From assembly GCA_036258175.1 (NCBI GenBank), contig DATAEE010000006.1, forward strand, positions 1 to 64,000: DNA of 64,000 nucleotides, in the 5' to 3' direction. Shown one piece after another: positions 36,430 to 44,808 of this stretch. The first letter of the stretch is position 1; every line of letters begins with the position of its first letter. The DNA is from DATAEE01 sp036258175 (lineage in GTDB: Bacteria > Acidobacteriota > Vicinamibacteria > Vicinamibacterales > 2-12-FULL-66-21). A program made the translations under genes and the position numbers. A model generated the notes under the pieces. The model did not search any database and had not been told where the DNA came from. It saw nothing but the letters and a program-made list of their open reading frames with translations.

Positions 36430-36684
36430 ATGCCCATCCCTCCCGACGACTGGCCACGCGTGAGGGCCCTGTTCGAACAGGCGCTGACGTTGCCAGTGCC
36501 CGCGCGCTCGCAATACGTGAGTGACGCCTGCGGCAGCAGCACGGCTGTCCGGCGGGAGGTCGAGCGAATGCTTGCCTCGCACGAGCAGGCTACGGGCTTC
36601 CTGGAAACACCGATCGCCGTATCACTCGCTGACGTCGACGTCACTTCGAACCTTGAAGGCGCGACCATTGGGCCCTACCTTTAG
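36430..36684 (+). pseudogene. Truncated Ser/Thr protein kinase: leader only, kinase domain lost
   Basis: The 84-aa frame reads as the N-terminal leader that precedes the catalytic domain in many acidobacterial Ser/Thr kinases: DDWPRVRALFEQALTLPVPA, YVSDACGSSTAVRREVERML, ASHEQATGFLETPI and finally GATIGPYL. In intact genes GPY is followed by the Gly-rich kinase loop, but here a TAG comes directly after Leu. No kinase-domain residues are seen in the following 33 bases before the next gene. It is probably a remnant; expression of the leader as a small protein is possible. Confidence 0.75.
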
Positions 36685-36717
36685 TCATAGCCGACGGAAG
36701 GGCCGACAGGAGGAGCC

Positions 36718-37761
36718 ATGCGCAGGGGCATCACACGAGCAGTTTTCGTCACTGTCTTCGGAACTCTTGTCGCCTCGTTCACCCCGGCGACCGACACCAA
36801 CGTCGGGGCGGTGAACCACACGATCTGGGTGGCGAACCGCCTTGCGAGTGTCAGCACGATTCGGGGCTTCGACGCTGCGACCGGCGACGAAGTGCGTACG
36901 GTGGCGATGGCGCCGGGCTCACAACCCGGTGACCTCGCGTACGCAAAAGGGAAACTCTACGTTGCGGAGGAATTCGGCTCTCCCCCGGCGATCGCGGTCG
37001 TGGACGCCGAGACGGGCGAGATCCTGAAACGGATCCCCTTTCCAAGCCTGCCGCCCTTTATGACAGGCTGGCGCCCGCATCACGTGCATGCAAGCGTCGG
37101 CGGGAATCTCATAGCAGTAGGGCTGTTCGGGACGGACTACGTCGCCGTCATCGATACGCGCGATGACTCGCTCCTGGGTCCGTGGGACAGCAACGTCGAC
37201 GCGACCAACGGCCGGGTGCATGCGGGAGTGTTCTCCAAGAACGGGAACATTCTGTATCTCGCGAACGAAGGCGCCAATGAGGTCGTGGCCATCGATCCAC
37301 GGAGCGGCTACGTCTTCTGGCGAATGAACGTGCCGTCTGTGCATGAGCTCATCGTGACGCACGATGGCAAGCGCGCTTACGCCAGTCGCCGCGGCGCGAA
37401 CAAAGTCGCCCTCATCGACCTCGAGAACCAGACTTACGACGACGTGCTCACACTAAGCCTGCCCGACACGATGCAGTTGTCGGCCAACGAAAAGCTGCTG
37501 ACGATCGGCCTTCGTACTTCACCGGCGCAGCTCGCGGTCGTCAACACCGACGACTTCAGCTACGAGCTCGTCAATCTGGGAGGAGCAGGCACGACGGCTG
37601 GCCATCAGTGGACATCGCCGAGCGGGCGGATTACCTTTGCCGCGTTCGAAGGGGGGACGGCGCCCGGCGTCGCGGTCATCGATCACGGCGACGGAAACAA
37701 GGTGATTCAGACGCTTCCGTATACAGGCCGGCCGCACGGTGTCACTCGCGCACTGCCATAG
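36718..37761 (+). CDS. Secreted YVTN-type beta-propeller protein
   Basis: A 347-aa protein with a signal peptide (AVFVTVFGTLVASFTPA) and an AGGAGG ribosome binding site. Repeated blades: VSTIRGFDAATGDEVRTVAM, AIAVVDAETGEILKRIPF, YVAVIDTRDDSLLGPWDS, EVVAIDPRSGYVFWRMNV, KVALIDLENQTYDDVLTL and GVAVIDHGDGNKVIQTLP. This is a seven-blade-type YVTN/NHL-like propeller. Such proteins usually bind partners or act with surface and redox complexes; no enzymatic motif is visible. The start follows the kinase remnant by 33 bases. Confidence 0.88.
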   Translation: MRRGITRAVFVTVFGTLVASFTPATDTNVGAVNHTIWVANRLASVSTIRGFDAATGDEVRTVAMAPGSQPGDLAYAKGKLYVAEEFGSPPAIAVVDAETGEILKRIPFPSLPPFMTGWRPHHVHASVGGNLIAVGLFGTDYVAVIDTRDDSLLGPWDSNVDATNGRVHAGVFSKNGNILYLANEGANEVVAIDPRSGYVFWRMNVPSVHELIVTHDGKRAYASRRGANKVALIDLENQTYDDVLTLSLPDTMQLSANEKLLTIGLRTSPAQLAVVNTDDFSYELVNLGGAGTTAGHQWTSPSGRITFAAFEGGTAPGVAVIDHGDGNKVIQTLPYTGRPHGVTRALP

Positions 37762-37781
37762 GGGCGCCAACAGCTTTCTGC

Positions 37782-38123
37782 ATGACGGTCGATGAATTCG
37801 TGCAAGCCAGGGTCCTGCCGGAGTATCGCGGGATCGTGAAGGAGCTGCGTCAGCTGATGCGCAAGCACGCTCCGTCCGCCGACGAAATCATGAGTTACGG
37901 CATCCCTGCTTACAGGTGCTGTCGAATCATCGCCGTCATCAGCCCAACGAAGAAAGGCATCACGTTCGCTTTTTCGCGCGGCGCGGAGTTCGCGGACAAG
38001 TACGGCCTGCTCGAGGGCGTCGGCAAGATTTCGAAGAACGTCAGGATGAGCGACGTCAAGGACATCAACAAGACGGCGCTGCGGTACTACATTAAGCAGG
38101 CCTTAAAACTTGATTTAAGGTAG
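37782..38123 (+). CDS. DUF1801/YdhG-like small protein
   Basis: A 113-aa cytosolic protein from ATG at 37782, 20 bases after the propeller gene. Features: LPEYRGIVKELRQLMRKHAP, EIMSYGIPAYRC and ITFAFSRGAEFADKYGLLEG, then KNVRMSDVKDINKTALRYYI. These fit the DUF1801/YdhG family of the YjbR/CyaY-like fold, some members of which are called iron chaperones without strong evidence. The last codons form a small A/T-rich inverted repeat (CCTTAAA/TTTAAGG). Confidence 0.8.
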   Translation: MTVDEFVQARVLPEYRGIVKELRQLMRKHAPSADEIMSYGIPAYRCCRIIAVISPTKKGITFAFSRGAEFADKYGLLEGVGKISKNVRMSDVKDINKTALRYYIKQALKLDLR

Positions 38124-38233
38124 CGATCCACCAGCCGCAGCCCGCTCTCGGGGAACCTTCCTCGAGGCGCCGTCGTCATGGCCATGTGGGCATGGTCCAC
38201 CGCCTTATCGCGCTCCATCCTAGACGAGGGCAA

Positions 38234-38767
38234 GTGGTCCCCGTCTCGATGGGCCTGGCCCTCCTGTCCGTTTCGATCCTTCTTTACCTCCACCGCCATT
38301 CGGACCTTCCCGTCCGCCGCAGAATCACAGCGGCGATGAACCTGTTCTTCGGCGTCACGATCGGGACTATGGCTCTCGGCCACCTTTTGGCTGTGACGAC
38401 CAAGCTCGCACTGAGCACGCTGCGCGGGTCCGTCCTGCTGTTCTACGTGATCGGGATCGTCCTCGCCGTGCCGTCGTGGCGGCTCATCCACCACGCGCGC
38501 GAGCTGGTGGCGTCAGACCGCGATCTGGGAAGCCGGACGATCGTTCTCAACGTGTGGTTGGGGATGACGCTCCTGGCGCTGGGATTTCCCAACCTGCCGC
38601 TGGCGGCACCGGCTTTCTTCAACATCGGCTATCAGCAGCACTCCCGCCGTGCCACGGGCTGGGCAATCGTCGGCGTCGCGGTCGTCCTGAACGTGGGCCT
38701 GTTCCTCGCCTCGCTGGTGTTCCTGGCAAGCGGCCAGACGTTCGAGCAGTTCAGCGGGATCGAGTAG
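38234..38767 (+). CDS. Multi-pass membrane protein, unknown function
   Basis: About 177 aa from a GTG at 38234 that has GAGGG 3 bases upstream; ATG at 38249 or starts further upstream (38186) are also in frame. About five hydrophobic segments are seen: SMGLALLSVSILLYLH, AMNLFFGVTIGTMALGHLL, VLLFYVIGIVLAVPSW, NVWLGMTLLALGFPNL and WAIVGVAVVLNVGLFLASLV. No family is recognised. The 3' end is 4 bases from the convergent MFS gene. Confidence 0.65.
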   Translation: MVPVSMGLALLSVSILLYLHRHSDLPVRRRITAAMNLFFGVTIGTMALGHLLAVTTKLALSTLRGSVLLFYVIGIVLAVPSWRLIHHARELVASDRDLGSRTIVLNVWLGMTLLALGFPNLPLAAPAFFNIGYQQHSRRATGWAIVGVAVVLNVGLFLASLVFLASGQTFEQFSGIE

Positions 38768-38770
38768 CGG

Positions 38771-39922
38771 TCACTGCCGCCTCCACCGCTTGTCCGCGAC
38801 GAAAAAGTAGGGCACGGCGAACGCTGACACCGCGGCGGCGACGACCCACGCCGGCTTGTATCCGAACCGCTGAATGATCCAACCCATGCTCGTCGAGCCG
38901 GTGCCGATGCCGGTGTCGAACGCGGCGATGATCGCGCCGTACGCCGCGCCGCGGCGACGCGGATCCACGCGCTGCATGACGTATGCGGTGAAGACCGGGA
39001 ACGCCGATCCAAAACCTAACCCGAAGATGATGGCGGCGGTCATCATCGACCCGCGCGTCGGCCCGATAGGGAGGATCGACAGGCCAAGCGTCGCGAGGAG
39101 CAGACACGGCACGAAGATCCGGCGGTAGCCGAACCGGTCGCCGAGCGGCGCCGACAACGGCCGGGTGATGAGCATGACCCCGGCCAGCGTGGTCAGAAAG
39201 ATGCTTTTCGGGGCGATGCCGTGAGACTCGGCGTACAGCGCCGAAAAGCTCGTGATCCCGCCGTACGAAAAAGCGTACAGAAAAACCGTCAGCGCGAGAA
39301 AGAAGACGCGCCAGTCGAGCACGCCGTGCGGCGGCGCCTCCACTTCGCCCGGCCCGTGATCGTGCCTCATCTCCTTCAGCGTCGTCGCAATCGCCGTCAT
39401 GATCAGGTTGAGCGTCAGCATGACGGCGCACACCCACAGCCAGCCGAACCGGTAGATCCAGAACCCGGTGAGCGGCGCCACCGCGATGGCGATGATGGAC
39501 GACAGGCCCCAATAGCTGATGCCTTCGCCGCGCCGCTTCTCCGGCAGCAGCGACATCATGTAGGCGCCTGACGCGGAGAGCAGCCCGGACCAGAACACGC
39601 CGTGCGGCACGACGAGCGCCAGCGTCACGCGCCAGTCCGACACGACGGCGTACGCGACCGTGAAGCCCGCGATCGCGAGGCTGCAGATGATCAGCATCTT
39701 CTTGTGACCGATGCGATCGCCGAGCGAGCCGGTGAACGGCGCCGAGAAAGCGGACGAGTACGTCAGCAGGCCGAGGAAGAGCCCCGCGGCGAACGTCGAG
39801 CCGCCCAGGTCACGGATGTGAAACGGAGCGGTCGGGAAGAGCAGGAACGCCGACAGAAAGACGGTGAAACTGTAGCCGCACATCAGAAAGAAGTGCGGTG
39901 TAAAGAGCCGATCCGACGACAT
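38771..39922 (-). CDS. MFS transporter
   Basis: A 383-aa, twelve-helix permease from ATG at 39922. The cytoplasmic-loop signature between helices 2 and 3 reads GSLGDRIGHKKML and its second-half counterpart APLGDRFGYRRI. HFFLMCGYSFTVFLSAFLLF is TM1. The family's usual central loop (EMRHDHGPGEVEAPPHG) is present. It exports or imports a small molecule by proton coupling; the substrate is unknown. It starts 12 bases after the stop of the ADOP permease gene, so the two may be co-transcribed. Confidence 0.93.
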   Translation of the reverse strand: MSSDRLFTPHFFLMCGYSFTVFLSAFLLFPTAPFHIRDLGGSTFAAGLFLGLLTYSSAFSAPFTGSLGDRIGHKKMLIICSLAIAGFTVAYAVVSDWRVTLALVVPHGVFWSGLLSASGAYMMSLLPEKRRGEGISYWGLSSIIAIAVAPLTGFWIYRFGWLWVCAVMLTLNLIMTAIATTLKEMRHDHGPGEVEAPPHGVLDWRVFFLALTVFLYAFSYGGITSFSALYAESHGIAPKSIFLTTLAGVMLITRPLSAPLGDRFGYRRIFVPCLLLATLGLSILPIGPTRGSMMTAAIIFGLGFGSAFPVFTAYVMQRVDPRRRGAAYGAIIAAFDTGIGTGSTSMGWIIQRFGYKPAWVVAAAVSAFAVPYFFVADKRWRRQ

Positions 39923-39934
39923 CAAGTAGTCGCA

Positions 39935-42382
39935 TCATTCTGATTTGAGCGCGGTCACGGGGTCAACTCGCGTCGCGCGGCGCGCGGGTAACGCACTCGC
40001 GCCGAGCGCGACGATCGAGAGCACGAGCGGAACGGCGACGAACGTCAACGGATCCAGCGAGCTCACCTCGTAGAGGAGCGTGCCGATCAGGCGCGCGAGT
40101 GGAACGGCGACGATGAGACCCACGACGATGCCGCCGATCGACAGCGCGAGGCCGCGGCCGAGGACGAGACGCAGCACGTCACGCGGTCCGGCGCCGATCG
40201 CGACGCGGATGCCAATCTCACGTGTCCGGAGCGTGACCAAATACGACAGCACACCGTAGACCCCGATTGCCGCGAGCAGCAGCGCCAGCGCGGCGAAGAC
40301 CCCGAACAGCACGCTCGTGAACCGCGGCTCGGATAACGACGTCGCGACGATTCCGGTCATGGGCCTGACTTGCGCGAGCGGCAGGTTCGGATCGAGCGCG
40401 CGCACCTCCGCGCGGACCGCCGACGCCAGCGCCATCGGATCGCCGGTCGTCTTGGCCACGATGCTCATGCTGCGGATGGGATTCCCGGTGGCGACGTGCC
40501 ACTGCGCGTGTGGGACGTAGAACTTCTCCTTGATCGCCGCAGTCATGCCGTTGTGCCGCACGTCCTTGACGATGCCGACGATCGTGACCCACGGACGCTT
40601 GGGATCCCCGCCGATTCTCATGCGCCGGCCGATCGGATCCTGGCCGGCGTAATAACGCCGCACGAGCTCCTCGTTCACCAGCGCGACGAGCTGCGACGTG
40701 GCCGTGTCGGTCGGCCGGAAGGTGCGGCCGCGTACGAGTCGCTCACCGACGGTCTCGAGGTAGTCGTCGGTCACGATCTGCCAATCGCCCTTCGCGTTGG
40801 ATCCGGGAGGGGGCGTGTAGCCCTCCACCATGAGCCCGTAGTCTCCGATCTGTCCGGCGAGGGGCAGCAGGCGGGCCGCGCCGGCCGAACGCACGCCGGG
40901 CAGCCTGCGGACGCGCTCGACGAGCTGCTGATAGAAGAGCACGACCTTTTCAGGCGTGTCGTACGTCGCGGGCGGCGTCGACAGCCGGAGTGTCAGGACG
41001 TTCGACGGGTCGAAACCGATGTCGATCTGCTGCAGTTTCGCGAGGCTGCGCATCATCAGGCCCGCGCCGAGGACGAGGACGACGGCGAGCGCCATTTCGG
41101 CGATGACGAGCGCGCTGCGGAACCGCTGACGGCCGGTGCCGGCAGTCGCGTTCTGCGCGCCGTCCTTCAGATGCGAGGCGACGTTCGCGCCGAGCAGCCG
41201 CAGCGCGGGCGCGAGGCTGAAGAACGCAGCGGTGATCATCGTGAGCGCGACGGCGAAGAGCAGGACGCGCACGTCGACCGCCGCCTCCGCGAGGCGCGGG
41301 ATGCCGGCAGGCGCCCACCACGTCAGCCAGCGGACGATGCCGTACGCGAGCGCAATCCCGGCGGCAGTGCCGACGCCGGCGAGCACGAGCCCTTCGGCGA
41401 CGAGCTGCCGCACGACGCGGCCCCGTCCGGCGCCGAGCGCGGAACGGACGGCGATTTCGCGCTGGCGTCCCTCGGCGCGCACGATCAAAAGGTTGGCGAC
41501 GTTGAAGCAGGCGATGAGAAGGAGGAAGCCGACCGCTGCGAAGACCGCGATCACCGCGCCGCGCACTTCACCGACGACCTCGTCCCTGAGCGTCACGGCG
41601 AACGCCGAGAACTCCATCTCTTTCGGATAGAACCCTTCGCGCGTCAGCGCCTGTGTGATGGACTGCAGCTCGGAGGTAGCCTGCGCGGCGTTCGCACCCG
41701 GCCGAAGCCGGGCGACGCCGTAGTAGCCGTGGCTTCCGTGATCGGCGGTTTTGGGATCGATCTGCAGCGGCACGAACACCTGCGATCGATCTGCCGACGC
41801 GTAGTCGGTCGGCAGCGCGAACCCGCGCGGCGTGACGCCAACGATCTGATATGGGCGGCCGTTCAGCTCGATGGCCTGCCCGATCGCGGAGCTCTCGCCG
41901 GCGTAGCGGCGCTGCCACAGCTCGTACGAGATGACCGCAACGGCCGGACCGTTCGGGACATCTTCTTCCGGCGTGTAGGTGCGTCCCGCGACAGGACGAA
42001 CCACGAGCGCGTCGAAGATGTTCGCCGTCGCCTCGGCGTAGGCCACCCGCTCCGGCTCGGCGCCGCCACCTGTCACGTTGATCTGGCCGTCGCTCCACGC
42101 GGCCACGGTGTGCAGCGTCAGGCTGCGCGTCCGGTAGTCGAGCACCTCGCCATCGGCGAGCCAGGTCTTGTCGAACGAGATCCACTTGCTCCAGATCATC
42201 ACCGTCCGATCCGGCTCCGGCCACGGCAGCGGACGGAGGAGGACGGCGTCGAGCGCACTGAAGATGGCGGCGGTCAGGCCGACACCGAGCGCCAGCGTCA
42301 GAAGGGCAACCGCGGCAAACCCGGGGCTCCGGCGGAGCCCGCGCGCCGCGTATTTGAGGTCCTGGACGAAGCTGCTGACCAT
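39935..42382 (-). CDS. ADOP-type duplicated MacB/FtsX permease
   Basis: An 815-aa orphan ABC-type permease. It starts MVSSFVQDLKYAARGLRRSP and contains two MacB periplasmic-core/FtsX units, with four-helix sets at about 20-420 and 430-815 (GFLLLIACFNVANLLIVRAE; LALLLAAIGVYGVLSYLVTL; ISIVALGASALPARRATRVD-like ending). This fused 'acidobacterial duplicated orphan permease' type lacks its own ATPase. It probably works as an efflux or mechanotransmission component; the ligand is unknown. It is strong evidence for an acidobacterial source. No ATPase gene is adjacent. Confidence 0.93.
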   Translation of the reverse strand: MVSSFVQDLKYAARGLRRSPGFAAVALLTLALGVGLTAAIFSALDAVLLRPLPWPEPDRTVMIWSKWISFDKTWLADGEVLDYRTRSLTLHTVAAWSDGQINVTGGGAEPERVAYAEATANIFDALVVRPVAGRTYTPEEDVPNGPAVAVISYELWQRRYAGESSAIGQAIELNGRPYQIVGVTPRGFALPTDYASADRSQVFVPLQIDPKTADHGSHGYYGVARLRPGANAAQATSELQSITQALTREGFYPKEMEFSAFAVTLRDEVVGEVRGAVIAVFAAVGFLLLIACFNVANLLIVRAEGRQREIAVRSALGAGRGRVVRQLVAEGLVLAGVGTAAGIALAYGIVRWLTWWAPAGIPRLAEAAVDVRVLLFAVALTMITAAFFSLAPALRLLGANVASHLKDGAQNATAGTGRQRFRSALVIAEMALAVVLVLGAGLMMRSLAKLQQIDIGFDPSNVLTLRLSTPPATYDTPEKVVLFYQQLVERVRRLPGVRSAGAARLLPLAGQIGDYGLMVEGYTPPPGSNAKGDWQIVTDDYLETVGERLVRGRTFRPTDTATSQLVALVNEELVRRYYAGQDPIGRRMRIGGDPKRPWVTIVGIVKDVRHNGMTAAIKEKFYVPHAQWHVATGNPIRSMSIVAKTTGDPMALASAVRAEVRALDPNLPLAQVRPMTGIVATSLSEPRFTSVLFGVFAALALLLAAIGVYGVLSYLVTLRTREIGIRVAIGAGPRDVLRLVLGRGLALSIGGIVVGLIVAVPLARLIGTLLYEVSSLDPLTFVAVPLVLSIVALGASALPARRATRVDPVTALKSE

Positions 42383-42450
42383 GCAGGCTTAGACGGTCGG
42401 AGCGATGTGCGGGTTGACGGACGGTCGGCTCTTGATGCTTAGTGCCCAGT

Positions 42451-42945
42451 ATGTCATCAGCGTCATCCCTCGATCGCTTCCGTCCGGCGAAAGTCTGGAA
42501 AACGATGAGTCAGGACCGCCGCGTCGAGGCGGCGCGGGCGTTCTGGGCCGACGATCAGGCCGCCGAGCAGCACGCCGAGGCCATCCTCGCCATCGCCGGT
42601 CACCTGAAGTTCCGGCCGAAGAGTGCCGCCGCGCTCCCGATCGATCGCCGCGCCCGCTATCTCGCAGGCCTGCCGGCGATGCCCGAGGCGGTCGCCACCC
42701 GCCTGCTGATCGCCTGGCACCTGGAGCGGCAGCGGCCGATGATGGGCGCATTCCTGGATGCGCTGGGCATCACCCACGAGAATGGACTGATCAACGAGGA
42801 GGTGAAGCCGCCGGACACCGACCGGCTCGCCAGCGCGGCAAAGACTCTGGCGGCCAGTTACCCACCGGAAGATGTGACGTTGTACTTCTCCGCGCTCATT
42901 TCGCAGGATCCCGACACGTGGGGTGGGCTGAGCGATCACGTCTAG
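42451..42945 (+). CDS. Conserved-looking hypothetical protein
   Basis: About 164 aa from ATG at 42451; a GTG 9 bases upstream is in frame. The sequence is alpha-helical without signal or membrane segments: KVWKTMSQDRRVEAARAFWA, AILAIAGHLKFRPKSAAALP, VATRLLIAWHLERQRPMMGA, FLDALGITHENGLINEEV and TLYFSALISQDPDTWGGLSD. No family is recognised by eye. It is convergent with the amine oxidase gene, sharing four bases. The ordered sequence without low complexity argues for a real gene. Confidence 0.7.
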   Translation: MSSASSLDRFRPAKVWKTMSQDRRVEAARAFWADDQAAEQHAEAILAIAGHLKFRPKSAAALPIDRRARYLAGLPAMPEAVATRLLIAWHLERQRPMMGAFLDALGITHENGLINEEVKPPDTDRLASAAKTLAASYPPEDVTLYFSALISQDPDTWGGLSDHV

Positions 42946-44270
42946 CAATCAGCAATCAGCAATGAGGAGATCTCCTCAACAGCCCGCAGTCCACTTTCCA
43001 CTGCCCCATTCATGTAACCCTGCGACTCGATGCTCGTGTGCTCGCCGGCGAAGACGATCCGGCCGTGCGGACGCGACAGCCAGGCGCGCAGGTCCGGGTC
43101 GAAGCCAACGGTAAAGACCGCGTAGCCGCCGCGCGCCCACGGATCCCTCTCCCACACGACCATCTTCAGCGTGCGGGGCGTGTGCCGGTTCGCACCCAAC
43201 CAGGCCAGCTCGCGTGCCAGCGCCCGCCAGCCCTGCGACACGAGTCGTTGCAGACCGTCCGACGCGGAACCACCCGCGAGCAGGCTGAGGATCCCGCCGC
43301 GACCCCACTGCTGTTCGCTGCCGTCCCAGACTGCACCAGTGTCGGCGTCCGTGCCGAAGGCGCGGCGGCGCATGGGCGCGCGCCAGAAGCGCCGATTGAA
43401 TTCCGCCAGGACGCGGGTCGCGCGGCCGTAAGCGAGCGTCGCGATCGCGTCGCGCTGCCGGGGCGGGAGCGCCGGCCGGATCTCGATGTCGCGCAGCGTC
43501 GAGGCGGGCGCCGTCACGATCGCGTAGTCCACGCGGACCTGGGATCGCCGGCCGCGGCGGTCGGCCACTGTGAGGCGGACGCCGCGCGCCGAGCCACTGA
43601 TTGCGAGGACAGTCGTCTGAAGATGAACCGCTCCGCGGACGCGCTTCGCCAGCGCCCGCGGCAGCGCATCGTTTCCCTCCTTGAGCCTGTACATTTTCGC
43701 TTCGGCGGGATTGCCCTCGGTCGCGAACTGATCGACGAGCATCAGCAACGCAAGCTCGGACGGATCCGCGAGGAAGAACCCGCGCAGGCCGGTCAGCATC
43801 TTCCGTTCGATCGCGCTCGCCCGCACCCGCGCGAGCCATGCTCCGACGGACTCGCACGCCAGTCGGCGCGCGATCGCGGTGTCCCAGCGCTGCTCCGAGA
43901 CCTTGTACACGTCGACGAGCTGCTGCAGCCGCTTCTCGAGCTTTTCCCAACCGGGGATGTAGCGCGTCATGCCGGGATCGCCGGCCGCGTGAAACCCGAA
44001 TCCGCCTCGCAGGATCCGAACGGGCGTGCAGCCGACGGCTTTCGCGAGCTCGAGCACGCGATCCTGCTCGTCTTCGATGAGGTCCGCCCCAAGCTCGGCG
44101 TGCCCGCCATTAGCAAAGTCGCGGCTCGTCCACACGCGGCCGCCGACGCGATCGCGGGGATCGAAGATTACGGATTCAGCGCCTCGGCGGCCGAGCTCTC
44201 GCGCCGCGGTGAGGCCGGCCAGTCCGGCGCCGACGATCGCGACTCGACAGCCGGAAAGGTCGCGGGCCAT
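42942..44270 (-). CDS. Flavin-dependent monoamine oxidase-like protein
   Basis: A 442-aa FAD enzyme. The dinucleotide-binding loop is VAIVGAGLAGLTAARELGRR, followed by GGRVWTSRDFANGGHAELGA (the GGR flavin motif). VTAPASTLRDIEIRPALP marks the substrate domain and IVFAGEHTSIESQGYMNGAV the C-terminal FAD-binding signature. It is likely to oxidise an amine or a related compound; the substrate is unknown. The last residues (ISSLLIADC) are encoded by heptamer repeats. A TATGCT element ends 6 bases before the ATG. Confidence 0.9.
   Translation of the reverse strand: MARDLSGCRVAIVGAGLAGLTAARELGRRGAESVIFDPRDRVGGRVWTSRDFANGGHAELGADLIEDEQDRVLELAKAVGCTPVRILRGGFGFHAAGDPGMTRYIPGWEKLEKRLQQLVDVYKVSEQRWDTAIARRLACESVGAWLARVRASAIERKMLTGLRGFFLADPSELALLMLVDQFATEGNPAEAKMYRLKEGNDALPRALAKRVRGAVHLQTTVLAISGSARGVRLTVADRRGRRSQVRVDYAIVTAPASTLRDIEIRPALPPRQRDAIATLAYGRATRVLAEFNRRFWRAPMRRRAFGTDADTGAVWDGSEQQWGRGGILSLLAGGSASDGLQRLVSQGWRALARELAWLGANRHTPRTLKMVVWERDPWARGGYAVFTVGFDPDLRAWLSRPHGRIVFAGEHTSIESQGYMNGAVESGLRAVEEISSLLIADC
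42944..42964. repeat. Three heptamers at convergent gene ends
   Basis: AGCAATC, AGCAATC, AGCAATG. They supply the stop (minus strand) and C-terminal residues of the amine oxidase gene and overlap the stop of the upstream convergent gene. Confidence 0.75.
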
Positions 44271-44294
44271 CCATCAAGCATATCTGCGTCCGGC

Positions 44295-44798
44295 TCAGAA
44301 ACTGACGCGGACGCCGGCGCCGAGCGCGCGCGGTCCGATCACCGGCGCGAACGAGACGCCGGGGCGCCGCTCGACGCGGTAAAGAGCCGTGCGCCCCTCG
44401 CGCAGCCAGTCGCACCAGACGCCGACGACCGCATAAAAAGCCGTGAACACCGTATGAGAGGTAGTCCAGCTGACGGCGTCTCCGGCCGCTCCGATTGCGT
44501 AGAGCGTGGGAACGAGCGCCGCGCCGATCAGGAATCCGTTCCATAGGCTGTCTGTCCGTTCGACGCGCTCAATCGACTCCAGCGGCACCGTAAATCGTGC
44601 GCCGCTCGTCTGAAGCAGGGTGATTCCGCGGCCGGAGACTTCCGCGACGGTTCCAGCGCGTTCGGCGCCGGTCGTATCGATCACGAATACGTTGGCGCCA
44701 GGCTTGACGCGCCGCTCGAGCTCTTCGGAATCTGCGCGAACGTCTGACTGCACTGTCATTAGAAGGAGCGCTGCCACCGCAAGTACGCTTCCGCCCAT
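44295..44798 (-). CDS. Secreted or membrane-associated protein, unknown function
   Basis: A 167-aa protein from ATG at 44798 with signal peptide MGGSVLAVAALLLMTVQSDVRA, given here by its hydrophobic core (LAVAALLLMTVQSDV). The mature part has a small SH3/Sm-like beta stretch (NVFVIDTTGAERAGTVAEVS, GITLLQTSGARFTVPLESIE). A hydrophobic helix pair follows (LWNGFLIGAALVPTLYAIGA). Proteins of this form, common in Acidobacteria, are annotated as hypothetical. Ten bases separate it from the upstream FAD-oxidase gene. Confidence 0.72.
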   Translation of the reverse strand: MGGSVLAVAALLLMTVQSDVRADSEELERRVKPGANVFVIDTTGAERAGTVAEVSGRGITLLQTSGARFTVPLESIERVERTDSLWNGFLIGAALVPTLYAIGAAGDAVSWTTSHTVFTAFYAVVGVWCDWLREGRTALYRVERRPGVSFAPVIGPRALGAGVRVSF

Positions 44799-44808
44799 GC
44801 TCGACTCC

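Noticed and set aside
38101..38120. An inverted repeat CCTTAAA/TTTAAGG at the end of the DUF1801-like gene as a terminator
   Set aside because: It is inside coding sequence directly before the stop, has only 7 A/T-rich pairs and no following U-tract.
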